This document shows positions 16,695 to 23,880 of a stretch of 35,822 nucleotides of DNA, piece by piece. Numbering within the stretch: position 1 is the first letter of the stretch; every line of letters begins with the position of its first letter. The notes under the pieces are model-generated. The model saw only the letters and a list, made by a program, of their open reading frames with translations. It had not been told where the DNA came from and made no database searches. Position numbers and translations under genes: made by a program. Source of the DNA: Chitinophagaceae bacterium (GTDB taxonomy: Bacteria > Bacteroidota > Bacteroidia > Chitinophagales > Chitinophagaceae); assembly GCA_947452925.1 (NCBI GenBank), contig CANGFK010000006.1:1-35822 (forward strand). Reading direction: 5' to 3'.

Positions 16695-16755
16695 GTTGTT
16701 TGTATTTAAGTCGTTGTATTTTAATAGACGTTACAGTGAAAATAAACCTTCGCTA

Positions 16756-17775
16756 TTAGTGAATAATATTCTTGGGATATCCAAACTGCTCGTTGTACAG
16801 AAAGCTTTTGTCTGTGAGGGTGTATAAGAAAGCAATGAGATCAACCTTGTCGTTGGAAGTTAGCACTATTAGCTTTTGAAGCTGTTTTGATAAGGTCTTG
16901 CCTCTGACGATTCCGTTGGTGTAATGATTCAGAACTTGTTGCAATCGCACAAATCTGCCGTCATGCATATATGGATAGCTGACTTGTATGTTGCGAAGCG
17001 TAGGAACTCTGAACTGTAAATAGTTGGCGGAATCTTGCGTAATACGCATTCTGCCATTGTCTTTCAAAGAAGTATCTACGGGTAAACCATTGTTTTCAAA
17101 CTGATTGTTGGTGAATAGTGGTTCTCTATGGCAGGAAGCACAGTTGGCTCTAAACAAACGGTAGCCATTGTTTTCTTGCTCAGTGAAGGTTGCTTCGCCT
17201 CTTTGTACGCTATCATATTTTGCATTGTAACTCATTAGGGTAAGCATAAACTGAGACATCGCTTTCAAGGTGTGTTCACCAGTGATAATGCTATCGCCAA
17301 AGGCCCTAGAGAATAATTTAGGATATAGATTAGTATGTTGCAACTTACTTACTACATGTTTGATAGATTCATCCATTTCATCGGGATTACTCATTGGTGC
17401 CAATGCCTGCATATCCAGATGTTTGACTGCGCCATCCCACATGAAAGAAGTATTCCAGGCAAGATTCATCAGTGCAGGTGCATTGCGGGTGCCTATTTTG
17501 TTGTCGATGCCATGACTAAATGGGTGGTCTATGTGTGTGAATGCAGAATAGGGGGAGTGGCAGGTAGCACAAGAAATGGTGCTGTCTCTGGAAAGTATCG
17601 GATCATAAAACAAAGCTCTCCCCAAGGCAATCTTATCGGTAGTAAGTGGATTTTGGGTAAAGTCATATTCGGGTTTCGGCCATCCTTTTGGAACAATAAA
17701 GCTGATGCTATCTGTTGCTTTATAAGCAGATATAGTAATGCTAATTATCAATAAAAGTACTATCAGCTTTTTCAT
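16756..17775 (-). CDS. MbnH/MauG-like diheme cytochrome c peroxidase-family protein
   Basis: A periplasmic diheme enzyme, 339 residues with an N-terminal signal/anchor (MKKLIVLLLIISITIS). Two haem-binding CxxCH motifs are present, CATCHSPYSAF near residue 70 and CASCHREPLF near 212, spaced as in the bacterial cytochrome c peroxidase/MauG superfamily. Other landmarks are LGRALFYDPILSRDSTISC before haem 1 and RVPTLRNI...YMHDGRF after haem 2. The 3' end reads YPKNIIH. The gene starts 14 nt after the MbnP-like gene, which is the known MbnH partner arrangement: MbnH oxidises a Trp of MbnP to kynurenine. I infer the same reaction here. A generic H2O2-scavenging peroxidase is the alternative. Confidence 0.9.
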   Translation of the reverse strand: MKKLIVLLLIISITISAYKATDSISFIVPKGWPKPEYDFTQNPLTTDKIALGRALFYDPILSRDSTISCATCHSPYSAFTHIDHPFSHGIDNKIGTRNAPALMNLAWNTSFMWDGAVKHLDMQALAPMSNPDEMDESIKHVVSKLQHTNLYPKLFSRAFGDSIITGEHTLKAMSQFMLTLMSYNAKYDSVQRGEATFTEQENNGYRLFRANCASCHREPLFTNNQFENNGLPVDTSLKDNGRMRITQDSANYLQFRVPTLRNIQVSYPYMHDGRFVRLQQVLNHYTNGIVRGKTLSKQLQKLIVLTSNDKVDLIAFLYTLTDKSFLYNEQFGYPKNIIH

Positions 17776-17789
17776 ATTGACGGATACTT

Positions 17790-18503
17790 TTACTTAATGT
17801 CATATTGAGAATGGAAACATTTAGCCAGTTGTTCTGCTACCCTCAAAGCATCTTTCCCGGGCGTCATCAGTTGATTTGTTTGGGCTAAATTTAGTAGGCG
17901 CAAGAACTTTCCTATATCAAGATAGGCAACAGTATTTATGTCCTTGGAGGCAGACAATTGTATCCGCTGCAAAGTATTATAAGGATAATGATAGCCACCA
18001 ATATGAAACTCAAATGCATGATGTCTTGTATTACATAACGGACTCGTTCCCTCCAGTTTAAAGTTGATATACCCACTTTGCCAGGTCCAATACATGCCTC
18101 GCATCGGGTCCAAATCGCCTCCTTGCACGCCCATCACATTGGTGGCACTATCTATTCCTAAATTAAAAGAAAGAATATCGAAGTCTTTTTGGTTAGAGAA
18201 AGCAAGTGGTAAGGAGCACGTTTTTTCATTAGCAGCATCAACTAGGTGGTAACTGTTGGGCTCTTTCCAAACTAAAATCCTATTGTTATACAACTCAATT
18301 CCCGAGATATAAAACTTCAAACTGCGAATTTCTATGCTGTCTTTGTCATTAGAAAAGAAGGAAGAATCTTGTAGTTGAATAGGCTCTGTAGATATCTGTG
18401 GTTTGTTATAAACAGAAACAAACCTCAATTGCAGCGTAGTGTCTTTTTGAGCAGAAGCAAGTAAACTGCTGATTAATAATAATAAAAAAGAAACTATTCG
18501 CAT
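17790..18503 (-). CDS. MbnP-like copper-binding protein
   Basis: A 237-residue secreted protein; the ATG at 18503 (MRIVSFLLLLISSLLASAQ) gives a clean signal peptide, whereas the ORF-track start lies 13 codons earlier. It matches the MbnP family: LQLRFVSVYNKPQ near the start, NSYHLVDAANEKTCSLPLAF in the middle, the family block GVQGGDLDPMRGMYWTWQSG (~residues 130-145) and the His-rich RHHAFEFHIGGYHYPY. In studied MbnP, a Trp is converted by MbnH to kynurenine and gates copper binding. The Trp residues in MYWTW are the visible candidates, but which one corresponds would need an alignment. It is the first gene of the tight pair with the diheme enzyme. Confidence 0.87.
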   Translation of the reverse strand: MRIVSFLLLLISSLLASAQKDTTLQLRFVSVYNKPQISTEPIQLQDSSFFSNDKDSIEIRSLKFYISGIELYNNRILVWKEPNSYHLVDAANEKTCSLPLAFSNQKDFDILSFNLGIDSATNVMGVQGGDLDPMRGMYWTWQSGYINFKLEGTSPLCNTRHHAFEFHIGGYHYPYNTLQRIQLSASKDINTVAYLDIGKFLRLLNLAQTNQLMTPGKDALRVAEQLAKCFHSQYDIK

Positions 18504-18593
18504 TGCCGGATGATTTTTTTGGTGTGTACGCAAAGTACTCACTTTTTATGACGTTATAAAACCAAGTTTCCTTTAGCAATGCCTTTCATGTCT

Positions 18594-19271
18594 CTACTTA
18601 TGTACAAATTTGGTGAGCGTTTGCGAATACAGGACACTAGATTTTGCAGCACCTGTATTCTGCTGCCATACCTCATAACGCACCACTCCCACACCTGGCG
18701 ACACGTAAGTAACATAGCTGGTTACGCCTTTGCAATCTTGTATTTGAATCACGTTTTTCTGGCAGGTATATCCAGCAATGTTATTGGTTGTTACAAAGCC
18801 ATAAGTATTTTGTATGAAGGCGCAAGATAGACTGGTGAAGCCTGAGTAGGCTGGTAAGATTTGAGCACCATCTGTGGTGGAACTTCCCCAAAACAAGTAG
18901 CGGCCATTGGAAGAGTCTAGTCCTAAAATGTCATAAAGACCATTGCTCAATGGATAGTTGGTGTAGTAGCCCCCATAGCCGAAGCAGCCTGTGGAGTCGT
19001 TTTCTACAACTGCCCAATAGGGATTACCTACTACGGTAATAGTGTTATTTAATACTTCTGCACTATCCGTCAAAACTCCTTTGAAGGCATAGGAAGTAGT
19101 ATCGAAAGTAGAATCCTGATAATACCATTTGTTGCCAACCGAAAGTGGTAGCAAGGCAGTAGGACTGATGTTGTCCTTGTTCGTATTAACCACCTGTGCA
19201 TCTTTTTTACATGCTATAATGGTCAATGTGAGCGCAACAGTGGTAAGGAACAGTGCAAAATACTTTTTCAT
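18594..19271 (-). CDS. Cys-rich lipoprotein of unknown function
   Basis: A 225-residue lipoprotein: LTLTIIACKKD is a signal peptidase II lipobox (Cys21), so it is anchored in the outer or inner membrane. The mature part opens with LPLSVGNKWYYQDSTFD, a pattern common in Bacteroidota lipoproteins of unknown role that start with 'x-G-N-x-W'. It is otherwise beta-rich, with four further Cys residues (TGCFGYGG, SLSCAF, YTCQKN, QDCKGV). I do not recognise a family with a known function. It lies 90 nt upstream of mbnP on the same strand, with no clear terminator between them, so it may belong to the same transcript. A TACTTTG motif before mbnP (18531-18537, minus strand) is one base short of the -7 consensus and leaves a separate start possible. 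Confidence 0.75.
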   Translation of the reverse strand: MKKYFALFLTTVALTLTIIACKKDAQVVNTNKDNISPTALLPLSVGNKWYYQDSTFDTTSYAFKGVLTDSAEVLNNTITVVGNPYWAVVENDSTGCFGYGGYYTNYPLSNGLYDILGLDSSNGRYLFWGSSTTDGAQILPAYSGFTSLSCAFIQNTYGFVTTNNIAGYTCQKNVIQIQDCKGVTSYVTYVSPGVGVVRYEVWQQNTGAAKSSVLYSQTLTKFVHK

Positions 19272-19415
19272 GATAGATACTTTTTGGGTAAGACATGCAA
19301 ATATTGAAATTTGTTTCCTTGTTTATTGTTAAAAAAGGTATTTAGGTGATTTTCCTATTCAAATGGAGACTGCACTAGCCAGTTTTAAGGCACTGAATCA
19401 GGCGCATGGCTGTAA

Positions 19416-19625
19416 AAACCACGTGAATGACGACATGACTCACCTGAATAACTGAAAGATTCACCTGAATGGCTCCATGATTCACTTGAATGAGGTGAGG
19501 ATTCACCTGAGTCCCGTCTTGATTCAAGTAAGTGACGACAGGATTCACCCGAATAACTGAAAGATTCACTTGGGTGACACCATGATTCGCATGAATCATG
19601 ACGGGACTCAAGTGAATAAATGGCG
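19416..19625 (+). repeat. Phased repeat array 2 (strict 21-bp units)
   Basis: Ten consecutive units of exactly 21 bp begin at 19416, 19437, 19458, 19479, 19500, 19521, 19542, 19563, 19584 and 19605. Most start GATTCAcctGAAT, followed by a more variable 8-bp tail. Units 1-3 resemble units 6-8 more than their neighbours (tails GACGACA, ATAACTGAAA and -CCAT recur), which gives a 105-bp super-period. The core differs from that of arrays 1 and 3 but the spacing is nearly the same. Confidence 0.92.
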
Positions 19626-19675
19626 GTATCGAGCAAGGGTATGTCCAATTTTATCAGTATATAAACCAATATCTT

Positions 19676-19845
19676 TAGAAGCTGTTTGAGTTAATTGTTT
19701 AGAATTACTTATTGGTGTTTATTTGATTGGAACAAGGCAAATTTTGCAACCATAGTCCAACGCCTAAGGTGAAAAATTTAACGCAGTTGCAGTCAATATT
19801 AAATCCTGTAAAGAATATCAAATAATTAACTCAAACAGTTTCTTA
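19676..19845. repeat. MITE-like element with ~24-bp terminal inverted repeats
   Basis: The left end TAGAAGCTGTTTGAGTTAAT and the complement of the right end TAAGAAACTGTTTGAGTTAA share a perfect 15-bp core, CTGTTTGAGTTAATT (19682-19696 against 19824-19838), and match with few changes over about 24 bp. The ~170-bp interior codes for nothing. No target duplication is certain. Confidence 0.5.
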
Positions 19846-20032
19846 ATTAAGAGTTAGCCACAAATACTCAAAGGCAGAAAGATGCTTAACCAAACGACTT
19901 TGGTGTATAAACAGAAAATAGGGAAATCTAATCGTAACTAAGCTTCTGGTTCATAACCTAAAATACTTACCGTTGTGGATAAAAGCCTGCCCCTTTTCAC
20001 AAAGCTTTGTTGGATATTTGAACGCTCACTCA

Positions 20033-20116
20033 GGTTATAGGTTATAAGATATGAGTTATAAGTGAAACGATAATTTGCTTCTAAACTCATAACTCATAAT
20101 TCATAACTCATAACTA
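20033..20116. repeat. Inverted 7-bp-phased repeats just upstream of dnaE
   Basis: Heptamers GGTTATA, GGTTATA, AGATATG, AGTTATA (20033-20060) face ACTCATA, ACTCATA, ATTCATA, ACTCATA (20085-20112) across a 24-nt spacer. The right arm ends within 10 nt of the dnaE ATG, so the hairpin would be in the 5' leader. Confidence 0.75.
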
Positions 20117-20122
20117 AAAAAC

Positions 20123-23100
20123 ATGTGTCAATTTTCTCATCTTCACGTTCATACGCAGTACTCCTTGTTGGATGGTGCGGCCAATATTGGTGACCTCTAC
20201 AAGAAGGCTGCTAAGTATAATATGCCTGCCATTGCCATCACCGATCATGGTAATATGTTTGGTGCTTTTGAGTTTGTGGCGCAGGCTTGGAAGAACACTA
20301 AAGTAGTTGGTAAGGACGCAAATGGTAAGGATATTCTGGAGCCGACCGTGAAACCTATTGTTGGTTGCGAGTTTTATGTGGTGGAAGATAGACATGCAAA
20401 AATTTTTACTAAGGATAAGAAAGACCATCGCTTTCATCAGGTGTTATTGGCAAAGAATAAGCAGGGCTATCAGAACCTGATAAAGCTTACATCACTAGGT
20501 TTTATAGAGGGGATGTACAGTAAATACCCACGTATAGATAAGGAACTGATTGAAAAGTATCATGAGGGATTGATTGCAACCACCTGTTGTATTGGAGCGT
20601 ATGTGCCACAGACAATATTGAAGAAAGGGGAGGAAGAAGCTGAAAAAGAGTTTAAATGGTGGTTGGATTTGTTTGGGGAGGACTATTATATAGAGGTACA
20701 GCGGCACCAGATACCTGAGCAGGAAATCATCAACCAGACGCTTTTAAAGTTTGCAAAGAAGCACAATGTGCCGGTAATTGCAACCAATGATAGTCACTAC
20801 ACCAATCAGGACGATTATAATGCCCACGATATATTATTGTGTATCAACACGGGAGAGAAGCAGTCTACTCCGGGTTTCGATGACTTCTCTAATGATGATA
20901 TCATGATTAAGAACCGTCGGTTTAAATTCCCTAATGATCAGTTCTACTTCAAGTCGCCAGAGGAGATGCAGAAGCTCTTTCATGATATCCCGGAGAGTAT
21001 AGATAACACCAATCAGATAGTAGACAAGGTAGAGGTATTGAACCTGAAAAAGGATATTCTGCTACCTAACTTCCCTATTCCTCCCTCCTTTAAGGTACAT
21101 GCTGATGATACCCTAAACCAGTGGGAATACCTGAAACACCTCACGTATGAAGGAGCCAAGGAACGCTATATAGACATCAGCGAGGAAGCGCAGACAAGGA
21201 TAGATTTTGAGCTGAATACCATACGTATCATGGGTTTTGCTGGTTACTTTTTGATTGTAAGTGACTTCATAAAAGCTGGTCGGGATATGGGCGTATTCAT
21301 TGGACCGGGTCGTGGTTCTGCCGCGGGTAGTGTGGTGGCGTATTGTACTGGAATAACCAATATCGACCCCATTAAATACAACCTGCTATTTGAACGTTTC
21401 TTGAATCCTGACCGTAAGTCAATGCCCGATATTGATACCGACTTTGATGATGAAGGCAGGCAAAAAGTAATGGATTACGTGGTGCAGAAGTATGGCAAGT
21501 CGCAGGTGGCTCAGATTATTACTTATGGTACGATGGCTGCCAAAAGTAGTATTGCTGATGTGGCGCGTGTGATGGATTTGCCGTTGGCAGAGAGTCGCGC
21601 CTTGACTAAAATGGTTCCCGACAAACCGGGGACTGATTTAGGAAGGGTATTGCAAGCACCATTAACTAAGAAAGATGGAGAAAAAAGTTTGGAAGAGAAG
21701 GAAGGTCTGCAACCAGAGGATCTGGATAATATTAGACAACTAAGAGAGATTTATAATGGAACTGACATTCGTTCGCAGGTATTGCATGAGGCGGAGAGAT
21801 TGGAGGGAAGTGTGCGTAATACGGGTATTCATGCGGCTGGAATTATCATTGCCCCAAGGGATTTAACTGAACTGATTCCTGTGGCGACATCCAAAGAATC
21901 GGAGTTGTGGCTGACTCAGATAGAAGGTAATTCCATTGAAGATGCAGGAGTTATCAAGATGGACTTTCTAGGTTTGAAGACTTTATCTATCCTAAAGACT
22001 GCCTTAGAATTGATTAAGCAGAACCACGGAGATGACATTGTGATTGATGATATTCCGCTGGATGACGAGCTAACTTTTCAGTTGTATCAGAAGGGAGAGA
22101 CCAATGCTACTTTCCAGTTTGAAAGTGTGGGAATGCAGAAGTACCTACGTGAGTTGAAGCCCGATAAGTTTGCGGATCTGATTGCGATGAATGCCCTTTA
22201 TCGTCCCGGACCTATTGCCTATATCCCTAAGTTTATTCTGCGTAAACATGGTAAGGAAGAAATTACTTATGACGTGGATGATATGGCAGAATACTTGGAG
22301 GAAACCTATGGTATTACAGTATATCAGGAACAGGTGATGTTGCTTTCGCAGAAGTTGGCAGGTTTCTCTAAAGGAGATGCGGATGTACTGCGTAAAGCGA
22401 TGGGTAAGAAGCAACTTTCGGTGTTGGATAAGATGAAGAAACAGTTTATGGATGGGGCAACTGCAAAGGGACACCCTAATGATAAACTTGAAAAGATTTG
22501 GACCGACTGGGAGGCATTTGCACAATATGCCTTCAATAAATCGCACAGTACCTGTTATGCTTTTGTGGCTTATCAGACTGGGTATCTAAAAGCTCATTAT
22601 CCGAGCGAGTATATGGCGGCGGTGCTTAATCATGCCGGAAGTATTGATAAGATTACGTTTTTTATGGAAGAATGTAAACGCATGGGCATTAAAGTATTGG
22701 GCCCTGACGTAAATGAATCTTTGAAAGGCTTTGCCGTAAATAGTAAAGGACAGATACGTTTTGGATTAGGCGGATTGAAAGGAGCAGGCGATAATGCTGT
22801 AGAAAACGTAATTACGGAGCGTAAAAAGAATGGTCCTTACAAAGATATATTCGATTTTAGTGAGCGGATAGTGAGTAAGAATGTAAATAAGAAGTCCTTA
22901 GAAACCTTTGCACAGAGTGGGGCATTTGATTGCTTTCCTGACTTGCATCGTGCACAATATTTCTACACGGCTGAAGGAGATAAGGCATCAGGGTTGGAGA
23001 AGATAATCAACTACGGGCAGACGAAGCTTTCTACAGAAGCAAATACGGGAAATAGTTTATTTGGTGAATTGCCATCAGCAATGGATGTCCCTCAGCCAAA

Positions 23101-23797
23101 GATTGCCCCTTGTCCAGAGTGGACCTTGACGGAGCAACTAGACCATGAAAAGGATGTTACTGGGATGTTTATGAGTGGTCATCCACTAGATCATTATAGG
23201 TTTGAGTTGAAGCATTACGGTATTATGATACTTAGTGACTTTAATGAGATTAAAGAGAGTATCACGTTGTCTCAAGCCAATGTAGGCAAGAACTTTAAGA
23301 TTGCAGGGTTGGTAACACAGGCACAACACCGCAAGACAAAGACCAACAGAGACTTCGGTATTCTTGCTTTAGAAGATTATAGCGGGAAGACCGAGCTCGC
23401 TCTTTTTGGAGAAGATTATGTACGCTTTAAACATTACTTAGAAATAGGGAAGAGTCTTTTTATAACCGGCATCTTCAAAGCACCTTGGAAAGAAGGGGCT
23501 GCTTATGAGTTTAAAGTTTCTAGTATGAGTTTACTGGAAACAGTAAAGCCTAATCTTACAAAAAATGTAGAGATAAGCGTTACGCCTACTACTATCAATA
23601 AGGAGTTTGTAGATTTCCTTACCAGGAATATGAAACAGAATCCGGGTAAGTCTGTACTGAAACTAAATGTTTATGACCCCGAACAGAACCTGAAAGTAAG
23701 TCTTCATACAAGCGATAAAGGCTTTGTAATGAACGATGATATGGCCGAGTTCCTGATGAATAATCTGGATATAGATGTGAGTGTTGCTGTTGCATAG
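20123..23797 (+). CDS. dnaE: DNA polymerase III alpha subunit
   Basis: The catalytic subunit of the replicative polymerase, 1224 residues. An N-terminal PHP domain (FSHLHVHTQYSLLDGA, AITDHGNMFG) keeps its metal-binding His/Asp motifs. The polymerase palm has the three catalytic aspartates: Asp438 and Asp440 in PDIDTDFDDEGRQ, and Asp614 in IKMDFLGLKTLSIL. The fingers include MNALYRPGPIAYIPKFI and KSHSTCYAFVAYQTGYLKA. A tandem helix-hairpin-helix segment (~860-920) and an OB fold (~1060-1140, KNFKIAGLVTQAQHRKTKTN) follow. There is no inserted exonuclease domain, so this is the DnaE and not the PolC type. The start is fixed by MCQFSHLHVHTQYS, the usual beginning. Confidence 0.98.
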   Translation: MCQFSHLHVHTQYSLLDGAANIGDLYKKAAKYNMPAIAITDHGNMFGAFEFVAQAWKNTKVVGKDANGKDILEPTVKPIVGCEFYVVEDRHAKIFTKDKKDHRFHQVLLAKNKQGYQNLIKLTSLGFIEGMYSKYPRIDKELIEKYHEGLIATTCCIGAYVPQTILKKGEEEAEKEFKWWLDLFGEDYYIEVQRHQIPEQEIINQTLLKFAKKHNVPVIATNDSHYTNQDDYNAHDILLCINTGEKQSTPGFDDFSNDDIMIKNRRFKFPNDQFYFKSPEEMQKLFHDIPESIDNTNQIVDKVEVLNLKKDILLPNFPIPPSFKVHADDTLNQWEYLKHLTYEGAKERYIDISEEAQTRIDFELNTIRIMGFAGYFLIVSDFIKAGRDMGVFIGPGRGSAAGSVVAYCTGITNIDPIKYNLLFERFLNPDRKSMPDIDTDFDDEGRQKVMDYVVQKYGKSQVAQIITYGTMAAKSSIADVARVMDLPLAESRALTKMVPDKPGTDLGRVLQAPLTKKDGEKSLEEKEGLQPEDLDNIRQLREIYNGTDIRSQVLHEAERLEGSVRNTGIHAAGIIIAPRDLTELIPVATSKESELWLTQIEGNSIEDAGVIKMDFLGLKTLSILKTALELIKQNHGDDIVIDDIPLDDELTFQLYQKGETNATFQFESVGMQKYLRELKPDKFADLIAMNALYRPGPIAYIPKFILRKHGKEEITYDVDDMAEYLEETYGITVYQEQVMLLSQKLAGFSKGDADVLRKAMGKKQLSVLDKMKKQFMDGATAKGHPNDKLEKIWTDWEAFAQYAFNKSHSTCYAFVAYQTGYLKAHYPSEYMAAVLNHAGSIDKITFFMEECKRMGIKVLGPDVNESLKGFAVNSKGQIRFGLGGLKGAGDNAVENVITERKKNGPYKDIFDFSERIVSKNVNKKSLETFAQSGAFDCFPDLHRAQYFYTAEGDKASGLEKIINYGQTKLSTEANTGNSLFGELPSAMDVPQPKIAPCPEWTLTEQLDHEKDVTGMFMSGHPLDHYRFELKHYGIMILSDFNEIKESITLSQANVGKNFKIAGLVTQAQHRKTKTNRDFGILALEDYSGKTELALFGEDYVRFKHYLEIGKSLFITGIFKAPWKEGAAYEFKVSSMSLLETVKPNLTKNVEISVTPTTINKEFVDFLTRNMKQNPGKSVLKLNVYDPEQNLKVSLHTSDKGFVMNDDMAEFLMNNLDIDVSVAVA

Positions 23798-23880
23798 TTA
23801 GTGATTAGTTATTAGTGTTTAGTGATTAGTTAAAGCAAGGTCTGTACTAATAACTAAACACTAATAACTAATCACTGCTT
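23798..23880. repeat. Heptamer-built hairpin joining the dnaE and pafA stop codons
   Basis: A perfect 24-bp stem (23800-23823 against 23853-23876), built of 7-bp units TTAGTGA, TTAGTTA, TTAGTGT on the left and ACTAATA, ACTAAAC, ACTAATC on the right. The left array begins at the first base after the dnaE TAG. The right one includes the TGA stop of the convergent pafA (23872-23874). It probably acts as a terminator for both genes, although there is no T tract of the usual kind. Confidence 0.88.

Larger units (their letters stand above)
19272..20122. other. Large divergent intergenic region before dnaE
   Basis: 851 nt with no credible gene. It holds phased array 2, a ~170-bp element with terminal inverted repeats and an inverted pair of heptamer repeats next to the dnaE start. 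The two minus-strand ORFs in the track (19375-19611 and 19385-19669) are both open only because a 21-bp repeat unit without stop codons is read in different frames. Confidence 0.7.

Noticed and set aside
19375-19669. Two minus-strand ORFs (78 and 94 aa) with seven-residue repeats
   Set aside because: They are the same 21-bp DNA repeat read in different frames; no start signal, no known fold, and open only because the unit lacks stops on that strand.
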